From: an uncultured Lachnospiraceae bacterium
GTDB lineage: Bacteria > Bacillota > Clostridia > Lachnospirales > Lachnospiraceae
Length of the DNA stretch: 64,000 bases
Assembly (NCBI GenBank): GCA_947589055.1
Contig: CANPZL010000007.1
Span: 1-64,000, forward strand
Direction: 5' to 3'
Of this stretch, positions 1 through 11,425 are shown piece by piece. How positions within the stretch are numbered: the stretch's first letter is position 1; each line of letters starts with the position of its first letter. The translations under genes were made by a program, and so were the position numbers. Under the pieces are notes generated by a model that was not told the DNA's origin, made no database searches, and saw nothing but the letters and a program-made list of their open reading frames with translations.

Positions 1-1729
1 GCATCGTATACGTATATGACTTGATATTATTTCCTCCTACAGCTACACCCATAGCCCATAAAAAATACGTGTGATTTCCTATAGAACTGGAAAAGAGTGA
101 TGCTGCCTTAAAATTATATAATAACCCTCCATTATAGCTAAGCACTGTATTTTTTCCTTCCAACGTCCGACAGAATTCCTCTTGACTGTGAATCGGAGCT
201 TCCGCCAGAAATTTTTCTAATCCCTTCACATCTTCACTTCTCTTAACATAACCATAAGAACCTCCGATCCGGATCAGATGCAAAAACATAAAATTAAGAC
301 ATAGTTCTATACAACCGACCACCGCCAGTATCCTGGCCTCTTTCCCTTTCAGATAAGGCAAAAACAAAACTGCCACCATATAAGCTAAAAGTAGTATCAC
401 ACTATAGGTATAGGTAAAGGTGTATTGGATCGTTTCTGCGAATGCCAGAGACAATAATGCTAAAATGATCCAGCCAAGTCCGATTCCCACCCCCCTGATC
501 ACTGTTGCATATCGGAATTCCGTCTGTTCCATAGCAACCCAGCCTTCATATGCCAGTATGATACAAAGCAGGGTAAAAAACAATGCAAATCGATTGGGAA
601 ACCAGGTGGGATAATGCATGAGATGCATTAGATAATTTAAGCTATTTAAATTAAATGCAACGAGATAAAAAGCCACCAGAAGCAGCTTTTTCAACCGCAC
701 GCTCCGTTTGATCTTGGGGTTCAGGAAATAAAAGGTAGTAAGCAGCAGGGGCAGAAGGCCATAATAGAGATTTACCTCTCCATAGCTGTCACCAGCCGCC
801 CCCCTGTCTATGATATAATTAAATGCAAATACATTTTTAATGATGTCAAAAAAGCTGGTAAACCATATGCCCTCCACAACTGTACTGACGGTATATTCCT
901 GTCCCATCATCTGGGAAGCGATCGGGATCAGGAATACAGCGGATAACAGGATCGCTACAATAGAAATTCCTAATATCTTTAGCGATTTTTTGAAAAAGCA
1001 GCTCCAGCTTCCGAATTCCAGCGTAAGATAGTATAAAATTATAAAGATACAAAACAAGCCGGTAAAATAGTAATTAAACAAAAATGATAAAGCCAAGGTA
1101 ATAAAATACAGCTTCCAGCCTTTATTTGCCACAAAGTTTTCCAGTCCGAGAATGATCAACGGAAACAGGACTGCACAAATCAAAAACGTCCAGTTATTCG
1201 TATTGGAGATCATGTACATACACAGGGAATAGGACATGGAGAATAACATATTGGCAATTCTATTCCTCGGCAGTGAATGCCCCGGACGATGGGTTAGGAA
1301 ATAAAGCATCGTACAATTACAGGATATGATCGTGAATCCATAAATCAAAATATTCAGCATGGGCATGACCGGAACCGGAAACAACAGATAGAGTAAGGTT
1401 ATCGGGTTAACCAGACCATATGCTATGATACTATAAAAATTGGTGCCAAAGCCTGCATTCCATGTATAGAGTAAAGAATCCCCTTCCATCAGCTTATGCT
1501 TTAATTCCACCAAAAAGGGCCAGCCCTGAAGCATAAAGTCTCCGCCAATCAACAAAGAGTTTCCAAAGGGCCAGCATCTTTTGATCATCAATACAACGAT
1601 CATAGCCACAACGATCAATAAGCTGGAAACAATATAAACATAATATTTCCCCCAGAAGTGCCGCAGTCCGGACACTTCCGTTTTCTTTCCGTTCTGTCTC
1701 ATTTCCTGTTTTTTGTTCTGCTCTCCCAT
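1..1729 (-). CDS. YfhO-family membrane glycosyltransferase (C-terminus cut by window edge)
   Basis: The minus-strand frame is open from ATG 1729 to the left edge, giving 576 visible codons with no stop. The start has a strong ribosome binding site (GGAGGAG, 3 bases before ATG) about 30 bases after the mtaB stop. After a basic cytoplasmic tail of about 30 residues comes one membrane segment, then an extracytoplasmic stretch containing GGDFMLQGWPF and WNAGFGTNFYS, which matches the start of YfhO proteins. Many further hydrophobic segments follow. YfhO proteins are GT-C type polytopic enzymes; in Bacillus subtilis YfhO is linked to lipoteichoic acid glycosylation. The family call rests on these N-terminal motifs; the substrate is unknown. 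The C-terminal domain is not visible. Confidence 0.8.
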   Translation of the reverse strand, partial: MGEQNKKQEMRQNGKKTEVSGLRHFWGKYYVYIVSSLLIVVAMIVVLMIKRCWPFGNSLLIGGDFMLQGWPFLVELKHKLMEGDSLLYTWNAGFGTNFYSIIAYGLVNPITLLYLLFPVPVMPMLNILIYGFTIISCNCTMLYFLTHRPGHSLPRNRIANMLFSMSYSLCMYMISNTNNWTFLICAVLFPLIILGLENFVANKGWKLYFITLALSFLFNYYFTGLFCIFIILYYLTLEFGSWSCFFKKSLKILGISIVAILLSAVFLIPIASQMMGQEYTVSTVVEGIWFTSFFDIIKNVFAFNYIIDRGAAGDSYGEVNLYYGLLPLLLTTFYFLNPKIKRSVRLKKLLLVAFYLVAFNLNSLNYLMHLMHYPTWFPNRFALFFTLLCIILAYEGWVAMEQTEFRYATVIRGVGIGLGWIILALLSLAFAETIQYTFTYTYSVILLLAYMVAVLFLPYLKGKEARILAVVGCIELCLNFMFLHLIRIGGSYGYVKRSEDVKGLEKFLAEAPIHSQEEFCRTLEGKNTVLSYNGGLLYNFKAASLFSSSIGNHTYFLWAMGVAVGGNNIKSYTYTM

Positions 1730-1759
1730 TTTCTCCTCCAATCCTTACATACATGGCTT

Positions 1760-3100
1760 TTATATCTCAAAAATCGTTTCTATCATCTGGTTTCTTACGT
1801 CCTGCTCTGACTTTAGCTTTACCCGGATATACCGCTCCGTATGTCCGGTATAGAGTCCGTCTCCCAGCTTCTCTTCTACAAGCACTTGTACCGCTTTTCC
1901 CTGAAACTGCCGCTCATAGGCGGCCTTTTGTTCTGCGGTCAGGGCAAGCAGACAGTCGCTTCTTTTCGTTTTCTCCGCTTCCGATACCGGATCCGGCATC
2001 GTTTCGGCTTTCGTTCCTCTGCGTCTGGAATATTTGAATACATGAATCTCGTATAAGTTTAGCGCTTTCAGATTCCTGACGGTAGTTGAGAATTCTTCCT
2101 CCGTCTCTCCCGGAAATCCAACGATCACATCGGTTGTCAAAGCGGGACGGTCATAGGCACTTCGGAGCAGCTTACAGCTTTCCATATATTGTTCTATGGT
2201 ATATTTCCGATTCATACGTTTCAGGGTAGCGTTACAGGCACTTTGGAGGGACAGATGAAAATGCGGACACACCTTTTTGTACTTTCTTAATTCCCCAACA
2301 AAATCCTCCGTTATGATCCGAGGTTCCAAAGAACCCAGTCGGATCCTGCAGATGCCTTCCACCTCCTGCAAGCTGCGAATCACGTCAAGAAGGGCAATTC
2401 CCTCCTCCATCTGAAAATCCTTACCGTATGAGCTTAGATGGATACCGGTCAGAACGATTTCCTTACATCCCTGTGCTGCCAGATTCTGTACTTCCTTGAA
2501 TATATCCTCCGGCTGCCGGCTGCGGATTCTTCCCCGCACATAAGGAATAATGCAATAGGAGCAAAACTGATTGCAGCCGTCCTGTATTTTGATATAGGCT
2601 CTGGTATGCTCGGAAGGATGGGTAATCTCCAAGTCTTCATAGTCAGTAACCGTATCCATCGGAAGCCAGAGAGCGTTACTTTGCTTATTATTTCTCCGCT
2701 CTTGAGCTTCTTCCGCCTGCCGCTGCTTTAAATATGCTTCCAGTATACTGACAATATTTTTCTTGCAGTTGTTGCCGATCACCAGATCCACCGCCAGATC
2801 CTTCAGGACCTCGTCCGGAACCGACTGTACATAGCATCCCACCGCCGCCACGATTCCTTCCGGGTTTTGTTTTTTCAACCGGTGAAGCATCTGTCTGGAT
2901 TTACGCTCCGCCATATTCGTTACAGAACAGGTATTGACAATATAGATGTCGGCGGTTTCCTGTATATCTACCAGCACGCCGCCAGCCTGTTCTAATAATT
3001 CCCGCATTCCATCCGTTTCATACTGGTTTACCTTACAGCCAAGTGTCAGCGTAGCAATGCGTTTTTCTTTTAAGCGGGATTCCTGCTGTCTTTCTGACAT
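1760..3100 (-). CDS. mtaB: tRNA (t6A37-C2) methylthiotransferase MtaB
   Basis: Radical SAM methylthiotransferase that converts t6A37 to ms2t6A37 in tRNAs reading ANN codons. The N-terminal UPF0004 domain has its three cluster cysteines (Cys22 in LGCKVNQ, Cys58 in NTCSVTN, a third in VGCYVQ). The radical SAM motif CNQFCSYC lies near residue 175, followed by IIPYVRGR. A C-terminal TRAM-like segment ends the protein. At 446 residues it has normal family length. The TRAM tail and the YVRGR context favour MtaB over MiaB or RimO. AGAGGT precedes the ATG. It follows thiI by 40 bases on the same strand, so two tRNA-sulfur genes are probably cotranscribed. Confidence 0.93.
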   Translation of the reverse strand: MSERQQESRLKEKRIATLTLGCKVNQYETDGMRELLEQAGGVLVDIQETADIYIVNTCSVTNMAERKSRQMLHRLKKQNPEGIVAAVGCYVQSVPDEVLKDLAVDLVIGNNCKKNIVSILEAYLKQRQAEEAQERRNNKQSNALWLPMDTVTDYEDLEITHPSEHTRAYIKIQDGCNQFCSYCIIPYVRGRIRSRQPEDIFKEVQNLAAQGCKEIVLTGIHLSSYGKDFQMEEGIALLDVIRSLQEVEGICRIRLGSLEPRIITEDFVGELRKYKKVCPHFHLSLQSACNATLKRMNRKYTIEQYMESCKLLRSAYDRPALTTDVIVGFPGETEEEFSTTVRNLKALNLYEIHVFKYSRRRGTKAETMPDPVSEAEKTKRSDCLLALTAEQKAAYERQFQGKAVQVLVEEKLGDGLYTGHTERYIRVKLKSEQDVRNQMIETIFEI

Positions 3101-3140
3101 CTTTTACCTCTCATTTTATTTGCGGCAAGGTTTTTCCTCA

Positions 3141-4322
3141 TTACCACAGTTTTCTTACCTCTTCCGTTTCTATCGCCTGACGAAGCAACGCATCAATCTT
3201 ATCTGCAAGCAACGCTTCCGATGCTTCAATATCTGCCAGCTTCGGTTTTGTTACCGGATGTTTTGCCACAAAGGTAGTACAGCAATCTTCATAGGGCAGA
3301 ATGGACGTTTCGTAGGTCTTTATCTTTTCCGCCAGACTGACGATCTCCTGCTTGTCCATACCGATACAAGGCCGAAAGACCGGATAGGAACAAACCGCAT
3401 TGGTAACCTGAAGACTGTATATAGTCTGACTTGCTACCTGTCCAATGCTTTCCCCTGTGATCAATGCCTGGCAATCATTTTTTTCTGCCAGATACTGTGC
3501 GATCCGCATCATATACCTCCGCATCAGTATTGTGATCTCATCCTCCGGACAGGTTTGATATATAGCCTCCTGAATCTCTGTAAAGTGGATAATATGCAGC
3601 GTGACCGCACCGGAATATCTGGCAACCAGTTTAGCCAGATCAATGACTTTTTGTTTTGCCTGCGGGCTGGTATGGGGCGGTGCATCAAAGTAAACCGCTT
3701 CCAGATGGACCCCCCGTTTTGATACCAGATAACCGGCAACCGGACTGTCAATCCCACCGGATAACAGCAGCATTCCTTTTCCGTTTGTTCCGACCGGAAG
3801 TCCGCCTGGTCCCGGCAGTCGAACGGAATACAGGTATATATTATCACGAAGCTCGATATGGATCATGACCTCCGGCTGATGGACATCGACCTTTAATTCC
3901 GGAAAGGCATCTAAAAGAATCGCGCCGGCTTCTACGTTTATTTCCATGGAATGCATGGGATATTCTTTGTTGATCCGCCGGCAGTTCACTTTGAATGTAA
4001 AATTCTTATCTAAATAGCTGTCGTCAACAAAGGTTATCAGCTCCTTTTCCAGTGTTTCCCACGGTTGGTTGGGAATCACGACCACCGGGCAAATGCCTAC
4101 AATACCAAATACATGCTGTAAGGCTTCTACCGTTTCGTCATAGTCATAGTCCTCCATGCAATCTACGAAGATTCTTCCGTATTCTTTTCGCACCAGAAAC
4201 TTCCCGTCTACCCGTTTTAAGGCTGAGCGGATGTTTTTGCATAAAATGTCCTCAAAGACATAACGGTTTTTTCCTTTTGTTCCGATTTCCGCATATTTGA
4301 TTAAAAATGATTTATATTCCAT
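3141..4322 (-). CDS. thiI: tRNA 4-thiouridine synthase ThiI, short form without rhodanese domain
   Basis: ThiI adenylates tRNA uridine 8 and transfers sulfur to make s4U8; in some bacteria it also serves thiamine thiazole synthesis. An N-terminal ferredoxin-like/THUMP region (about residues 1-170) precedes the PP-loop LLLSGGIDSPVAGYL near residue 185. The protein stops at 393 residues, so it lacks the C-terminal rhodanese domain of the E. coli enzyme. That is the usual Firmicute form, in which a dedicated cysteine desulfurase donates sulfur. Such an enzyme is encoded immediately upstream (59 bases away, same strand), which supports the pairing. Confidence 0.94.
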   Translation of the reverse strand: MEYKSFLIKYAEIGTKGKNRYVFEDILCKNIRSALKRVDGKFLVRKEYGRIFVDCMEDYDYDETVEALQHVFGIVGICPVVVIPNQPWETLEKELITFVDDSYLDKNFTFKVNCRRINKEYPMHSMEINVEAGAILLDAFPELKVDVHQPEVMIHIELRDNIYLYSVRLPGPGGLPVGTNGKGMLLLSGGIDSPVAGYLVSKRGVHLEAVYFDAPPHTSPQAKQKVIDLAKLVARYSGAVTLHIIHFTEIQEAIYQTCPEDEITILMRRYMMRIAQYLAEKNDCQALITGESIGQVASQTIYSLQVTNAVCSYPVFRPCIGMDKQEIVSLAEKIKTYETSILPYEDCCTTFVAKHPVTKPKLADIEASEALLADKIDALLRQAIETEEVRKLW

Positions 4323-4381
4323 AGCTTTCTCTTTCTACTTATCGTTTTGCAGTTATATTTCCTCTGTTATCATTTCTCAAG

Positions 4382-5527
4382 CTATCGTTTTACGAATTTC
4401 CTGCATTTTTCCAGTTCTTCTTCCAGTACCCGTACCGCATATTCCGCTTCCTCTATCGTGGAATCCACCGAAAAGCTAAAACGCAGGGTCGCTGACAATA
4501 ATTCCTCCTCCAAGCCGATCGCCTTTAGGGTTCCGCTGACAGACGGATGGTTAGAGGAACAGGCGGAGCCTGAGGAACAGTATACTCCTTTTTGCTCCAA
4601 AGCATGGAGAAGCACCTCGCTTTTTTGAATTCCCCGAAAACTCAGACTGACTATATGGGGAGCCTCACCGGAATGATCCTCTACTCCTTCCAGCCGGACA
4701 GCCCGTTCTAGGAAGCGCTGCTTTACCTGCTCCATATGCGCAATTTTTTCCTTCTGATTTCTGTGTATTCTGGCCGCTGCCTGTCCAAGCCCGGCTATTC
4801 CCGGAACATTCTCCGTACCGGAACGCAGATCTCTTTGCTGGCCGCCGCCATAGAGGATCGGTGACAGCTTCACCTTATCCCGAATATATAGAAATCCGAC
4901 GCCCTTAGGCGCATGTATCTTATGGCCGCTGACAGAAAGCAGATCAATCTCCCAGCGTTTGGGAAACAGTTTCATTTTTCCGTATGCCTGAATTGCGTCT
5001 ACATGAAGCAGGATATTGGGATTGCAGCTATGCAAAAGCTTTCCGATCGCTTCCATCGGCTGAATGGCCCCTATCTCATTGTTTACGAGCATGATCGAAA
5101 CCAGAATCGTATCCGGTCGGATCGCAGCCTTTAATTCCTCCAGATTGATGTGTCCGTATGCATCAACGGAAAGAAAGGTAACTTCAAACCCGAATTTTTC
5201 CAAAAACAACAACGGATTGTAAACGGACGGATGCTCAATCCGGGTAGAGATCAAATGTTTCCCCCGCCTGCTGTTTGCCAATGCGCCGCCAATAATCGCC
5301 ATATTGTTTGATTCGGTTCCACCGGAAGTAAATATGATTTCCTTTGGTTCTACCTTCAGGGTCTTTGCTATGATCTCCTGCGCTGTTTTTACATATTGAC
5401 CGGCGTCTACACCCTTTTGATGTCTGGAAGACGGATTCCCGTAATCGGTTTCCATTACCCGGTCTACGATTTCCCTAACCTCATCTGCCACCCGTGTCGT
5501 AGCGGCATTATCAAGATATGCTTCCAT
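4382..5527 (-). CDS. Cysteine desulfurase, NifS/IscS-like, probable ThiI partner
   Basis: PLP enzyme that takes sulfur from cysteine and passes a persulfide to an acceptor. The PLP lysine lies in SGHKIHAPKGVGFLYIR near residue 200. The catalytic cysteine is in CSSGSACSSNHPS near residue 330, a long-loop NifS/IscS-type active site. Length is 381 residues, slightly shorter than IscS. AAGGAG precedes the ATG by 6 bases. It sits directly upstream of thiI with no iscU or other Fe-S scaffold nearby, so a tRNA-thiolation role like B. subtilis NifZ is the best inference. A broader sulfur-donor role cannot be excluded. Confidence 0.9.
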   Translation of the reverse strand: MEAYLDNAATTRVADEVREIVDRVMETDYGNPSSRHQKGVDAGQYVKTAQEIIAKTLKVEPKEIIFTSGGTESNNMAIIGGALANSRRGKHLISTRIEHPSVYNPLLFLEKFGFEVTFLSVDAYGHINLEELKAAIRPDTILVSIMLVNNEIGAIQPMEAIGKLLHSCNPNILLHVDAIQAYGKMKLFPKRWEIDLLSVSGHKIHAPKGVGFLYIRDKVKLSPILYGGGQQRDLRSGTENVPGIAGLGQAAARIHRNQKEKIAHMEQVKQRFLERAVRLEGVEDHSGEAPHIVSLSFRGIQKSEVLLHALEQKGVYCSSGSACSSNHPSVSGTLKAIGLEEELLSATLRFSFSVDSTIEEAEYAVRVLEEELEKCRKFVKR

Positions 5528-5615
5528 ATCTAACTCCTTACAAACTTATCTGTCTTTTACTAACTGACCTGTACCGCCTCATATTACCCTATTTTTTCCG
5601 AAAAGAAAAGACTTA

Positions 5616-6362
5616 TTATTCGCAATCCTGTTCAAGTGTAAACATCAATATCGACAAAACGGCAAGTCCGGCGGTTTCTGTCCTCAGAATTCTCCGCCCC
5701 AGCGTAATACACGAAGCGCCAATCGCACGGGCCGCCTCAATCTCTTCTTCGGCAAATCCGCCTTCCGGCCCGATAAAAATACCTAACGTATGTTTACCCG
5801 GAAGCTGTTGAACGATCGCTCTGGAATGCTGCATTCCCTTTGCTTTTTCATATGGGATCAGATTCATATCCATGGTTTCCGCATCTTTTAAGGCTTCTGA
5901 AAAATGCATGATCGGTCCTACCTTCGGGATTCGGCTGCGTTTTGACTGCTTTGCCGCACTGACTGCGATTGCCTGATAGCGTTCCAGCCGCTTTGCCGCT
6001 TTTCCGGGATCCAGCTTCACAATCGTGCGTTTTGTGATTACCGGAACGATCCGGTCTGCACCTAACTCCACAGCTTTCTGAATAATGAAATCCATCTTGT
6101 CTGATTTCGGGAGCCCCTGATATAATGTAATCTCGACCGGCAGCTCCGAGCTGCTGCCCAGCACATCTATAACCTTTGCAAGGACCTCTGTTTCTGTAAA
6201 TTCCACGATCTCACAGACATATTCAAGATCATCGCCGCTGCATACTGTGATCTGCTCTCCGGTCTTTAACCGTAATACATTTTTTATGTGATTTCTATCC
6301 TCACCGGATAACCGGATCCACTCTCCCTTACAGGCGTCCGGCTCTGCAAAAAAACGATGCAT
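5616..6362 (-). CDS. rsmE: 16S rRNA (uracil1498-N3)-methyltransferase RsmE
   Basis: SPOUT-class methyltransferase that modifies m3U1498 of 16S rRNA. The protein begins MHRFFAEPDA, the typical RsmE start. It has an N-terminal PUA-like domain followed by the SPOUT knot with FIGPEGGFAEEEIEAA and LGRRILRTETA near the C-terminus. I chose ATG 6362 (248 residues) over an in-frame start 54 bases upstream because AGGAAGGG lies 8-9 bases before it and the longer form overlaps prmA. It starts 20 bases after prmA, a common pair downstream of dnaJ. Confidence 0.93.
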   Translation of the reverse strand: MHRFFAEPDACKGEWIRLSGEDRNHIKNVLRLKTGEQITVCSGDDLEYVCEIVEFTETEVLAKVIDVLGSSSELPVEITLYQGLPKSDKMDFIIQKAVELGADRIVPVITKRTIVKLDPGKAAKRLERYQAIAVSAAKQSKRSRIPKVGPIMHFSEALKDAETMDMNLIPYEKAKGMQHSRAIVQQLPGKHTLGIFIGPEGGFAEEEIEAARAIGASCITLGRRILRTETAGLAVLSILMFTLEQDCE

Positions 6363-6382
6363 ATTTTCTGCCCTTCCTAGTT

Positions 6383-7363
6383 TTATGGTTTTTTTCGGGC
6401 AGTGAAACATACCCAATCCTTTAATACAGTCGTTTCCAAGATCTCAAATCCGGCTTCCGTAAGCGCAGTGCGTACTGCCTCTTCCTTCGTTTGAAGAATA
6501 CCGGAAGAAATAAAGATACCGTCCGGCTTGAGATAAGCTCCTGCCTTTGCCGTTAACGGTATAATGATCTCTGCCAGGATATTTGCGACCAAAATATCAT
6601 ACTGTTTCAGACTTCCCGCCTTCTTTTGCATTTTTTCCGGGAAGGCGGCATCGTTGATGACATCTCCCTGCATAAAATCCACTTGAGTCTCCGGAATATG
6701 ATTTCCTTTACAGTTCTCATAACTGGCCTGCACAGCAAGGGGATCAATATCTACGCCAAATACCCGTTCCGCTCCCAGCTTAGCGGCAATCACCGAAAGG
6801 ATCCCGCTTCCGCAGCCTACATCAAACACCGTTTTCTTCCCAGGCAGATAGTTTTCGAGCTGTGCGATACACAGCTTTGTCGTCTCATGCGCTCCTGTTC
6901 CAAAGGCTGTCCCCGGATCAATCTCGATTAAAATATCCTCCGGCTGTCGTTTCACTTCCCTCTCTGGAATCCATGTAGGCTTAATCAAAATATGCCCGAA
7001 ACGAAACGGTTGGAAAAACGCCTTCCAGTTATTGATCCAATCCTTATCCTCCGTTTCACTAAGCGTAATCTTAGCTGACCCTATATCTACAAACTGACGA
7101 AGCGCCTCTAATTCTTGTTTTATCTGTTCCACGAAACCATTACAGTCGGTTTTCTGCGTATCTGCATAACAGGATACATAAGCAACGCCGTCATCCTGCG
7201 GGAGTTCAGGCAGAATGTCGATAAACATTGCCTTTTTGTCTTCCTCGGATAACGGAATTTTATCCTCAACCTCAATACCCTCGACGCCTAATTCGCCGAG
7301 GGTATAGCTGATCATATCTACTGCTTTCGTGGTAGTTTCTATGGTTATCTTCTTCCATATCAT
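6383..7363 (-). CDS. prmA: Ribosomal protein L11 methyltransferase PrmA
   Basis: SAM-dependent methyltransferase that trimethylates ribosomal protein L11. The N-terminal L11-recognition domain is followed by [16 protein letters not shown] and then SAM motif [21 protein letters not shown] near residue 180. Motif IV is [12 protein letters not shown], a PrmA signature. Length is 326 residues, in the normal range. Its ATG overlaps the dnaJ stop by 4 bases, indicating translational coupling to the heat-shock operon. Confidence 0.94.
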   Translation of the reverse strand: MIWKKITIETTTKAVDMISYTLGELGVEGIEVEDKIPLSEEDKKAMFIDILPELPQDDGVAYVSCYADTQKTDCNGFVEQIKQELEALRQFVDIGSAKITLSETEDKDWINNWKAFFQPFRFGHILIKPTWIPEREVKRQPEDILIEIDPGTAFGTGAHETTKLCIAQLENYLPGKKTVFDVGCGSGILSVIAAKLGAERVFGVDIDPLAVQASYENCKGNHIPETQVDFMQGDVINDAAFPEKMQKKAGSLKQYDILVANILAEIIIPLTAKAGAYLKPDGIFISSGILQTKEEAVRTALTEAGFEILETTVLKDWVCFTARKKP

Positions 7364-8529
7364 TTTTTCTTACCGCCAAATCCTTTTTTCTTATGGTCAC
7401 CGAAGCTGAATCCACCGGAATCGGTAGATCTTCTTGCAGTAGAGCCTGTAGCGGCATCGTATTGTTTCAGGATGTCTGTCTGTTCCGCCGTAAGTTTATC
7501 CGGCACCTGAACCACTAAGGTAACATAGTGATTTCCCCGGACATTTTTATTCCGCAGAGTCGGAACCCCTTTCCCTTTTAAGGTAATCCTGGTATCGGTC
7601 TGGGTTCCCGGACTGATTGTATAATCCATTACACCGTCAATAGTATTGATCTGGATCGTACCGCCTAAAGCCGCCTGTGTAAAGGTAATGGGTTCAGAAG
7701 AAAACAGATCATATTCCTGTCTCTGGAATTTGGGATGCTTATCTACCAGTACGGATACCAGCAGATCGCCACGTTCGCCGCCATTTGTACCCGGCTCTCC
7801 TTTGCCTCGGATCCGGATACTCTGTCCGTTATCAATACCAGCCGGAACTACCACCTGGATCTTTTTCCTGCTCTTTACATAACCGGTACCTGCACAATGG
7901 CTGCACTTATACCGGATAACCTTACCGCTCCCGGAGCATTCCGGACAAATCGTAGCACTACGTACAACACCAAACAACGACTGCTGGGTCGTGACCACCT
8001 GTCCCTTTCCGTTACATTTCGGACAGGTTTCCGGACTGTGTCCGGGCTGGGCTCCTGTACCGTGGCAGACTTCACATTCATCCTTTAACGGTAATTCCAG
8101 CTCCTTTTGCGTACCGAATACCGCTTCTTCAAATTTAACCCGCACTGTAGTCTTGATATTCTGTCCACGCATCGGACCGTTCGACTGCCTGCTGCTTCGT
8201 CCGCCTCCAAACATATCGCCGAAGATGTCGCCGAAGATGTCGCCCATATCGTTCATATCAAAGCCAAAACCGCCTTCAAAACCGCCAGGTCCGCCGCCCT
8301 GTTCAAACGCCGCATGGCCAAACTGATCATATCTGGCACGTTTTTCCGGATCACTCAGCACTTCATATGCTTCTGAGGCTTCCTTAAACTTTGCTTCTGC
8401 TTCTGCATCACCCGGATTCATATCCGGGTGATACTTCTTCGCTAATACACGATAAGCTTTTTTTAATTCTGCATCTGTTGCGTTCCTTTGAACGCCCAGA
8501 ACCTGATAATAATCTCTCTTATCCGCCAT
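7360..8529 (-). CDS. dnaJ: Chaperone DnaJ (Hsp40)
   Basis: DnaK co-chaperone that delivers substrates and stimulates the ATPase. The J domain has the HPD triad at residues 34-36. A Gly/Phe-rich linker (about 75-110) follows, then four zinc-binding CxxCxGxG repeats ([32 protein letters not shown]) and the C-terminal substrate domains. Length is 389 residues, so this is a full class A DnaJ. The C-terminus is rich in lysine and glycine. It lies 21 bases after dnaK and overlaps prmA, within the CIRCE-controlled operon. Confidence 0.97.
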   Translation of the reverse strand: MADKRDYYQVLGVQRNATDAELKKAYRVLAKKYHPDMNPGDAEAEAKFKEASEAYEVLSDPEKRARYDQFGHAAFEQGGGPGGFEGGFGFDMNDMGDIFGDIFGDMFGGGRSSRQSNGPMRGQNIKTTVRVKFEEAVFGTQKELELPLKDECEVCHGTGAQPGHSPETCPKCNGKGQVVTTQQSLFGVVRSATICPECSGSGKVIRYKCSHCAGTGYVKSRKKIQVVVPAGIDNGQSIRIRGKGEPGTNGGERGDLLVSVLVDKHPKFQRQEYDLFSSEPITFTQAALGGTIQINTIDGVMDYTISPGTQTDTRITLKGKGVPTLRNKNVRGNHYVTLVVQVPDKLTAEQTDILKQYDAATGSTARRSTDSGGFSFGDHKKKGFGGKKK

Positions 8530-8550
8530 TGCTCATCACCTTGTCATGTT

Positions 8551-10404
<1,854 letters not shown>

Positions 10405-10419
10405 TCATTACCTCCAACT

Positions 10420-11412
10420 TTAATTTGCAACTTTTACCATACTGTAACGAAGTACAGAATCTTTATACATATAACCCTTCTGCATCTCCTCGGCTACCAC
10501 GTTTTCACCATATGCCTCGTCTTCTACGTGCATGACCGCATTATGCATATCCGGGTTAAATTCGGTTCCCTGAGCGTTCATTGGCTGTACACCGATCTCT
10601 TCCAGTGTCGTCATCATCTGCTTGTATATCTTATCCACACCTTGTTCAAAGGCCCGTTCCTTATCCTCCTCCGGTATGGTCAAAATGGCACGCTCAAAAT
10701 TATCCACAATCGGCAGGAGCTTTTCCAGAACTGCCTTTGCACCCATATCATACATACGGGTCGCTTCCTTTGCTTCTCTGGTTCTTGCATTCTCGAATTC
10801 TGCCAACAGTCTTTTATATTTATCCTGATACTCCTCTAACTGTTCCCGAAGCTTTGTCTCCCGGACGGTTTCCCTGCCCGTTTCTTCCTGCTCGTCAGCT
10901 TCCGTCTGCTTTGGTTCTTTTTCTTCCCCTGCTTTTGGCTCCGGCGGAGTTCCTTCGTCCGTTTCCGTCCGTTTGGGTTCCTTTTCCCTAGTCGCCGCCG
11001 CTTCTTTTGATTTCGGGGTTCCGGGCCGGGAACCTTTTTTGAATTTCGGGCTCTTTTTCGGCATTACTGCCTCACCTGCCGGTTCTCTATCATAAATATT
11101 GTCTTCTTCCTCTTCTGGATCCGGGGCTTCCTTTGTATCCGTCTTTGCCTCTGCGGCTTTCTTTTCTTCTTTTTCCTTATTTGCCGCCATTTCTGCTTTT
11201 ACCCGGTTTAAGATCTCGATTGCCTCGGCCTCCGCTTTTTGTTCCGCTTCTTCCTTTGCCTTTTTTTCTTTTTCCTGGCGTTTTGCTTCTTTTTTACGTT
11301 CTTCCTCCATGACCTTCTTTAATCTTGCCTCCTCTAATGCCTCGGCCTCCGCCTGCTCTCTGGCTCTTTGTTCCAAATACTCTTTTTGGAGTTCGTTCAT
11401 CCTCTTGCTCAT
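10420..11412 (-). CDS. grpE: GrpE nucleotide exchange factor with a long charged N-terminal extension
   Basis: DnaK nucleotide exchange factor. The GrpE core is only about residues 186-330: a coiled coil (LREQLEEYQDKYKRLLAEFEN), then LLPIVDNFERAI and the C-terminal beta domain with NPDMHNAVMHV. GrpE is normally about 190-210 residues. The first 185 residues here are an Ala/Glu/Lys-rich probable coiled coil (about 1-90), then a Pro/Lys/Glu-rich linker with a near repeat (EKEPKRTETDEG and EKEPKQTEADEQ). No frameshift or internal stop is involved. The AAGGAG site abuts the first ATG, so Met5 (11400) may be the true start. It is 13 bases after hrcA. Confidence 0.92.
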   Translation of the reverse strand: MSKRMNELQKEYLEQRAREQAEAEALEEARLKKVMEEERKKEAKRQEKEKKAKEEAEQKAEAEAIEILNRVKAEMAANKEKEEKKAAEAKTDTKEAPDPEEEEDNIYDREPAGEAVMPKKSPKFKKGSRPGTPKSKEAAATREKEPKRTETDEGTPPEPKAGEEKEPKQTEADEQEETGRETVRETKLREQLEEYQDKYKRLLAEFENARTREAKEATRMYDMGAKAVLEKLLPIVDNFERAILTIPEEDKERAFEQGVDKIYKQMMTTLEEIGVQPMNAQGTEFNPDMHNAVMHVEDEAYGENVVAEEMQKGYMYKDSVLRYSMVKVAN

Positions 11413-11425
11413 CTCCTTACATTAC

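Noticed and set aside
2946..3722. 258-codon plus-strand frame across mtaB and thiI
   Set aside because: It is antisense to two clear genes and crosses their boundary; no ribosome binding site or recognisable domain.
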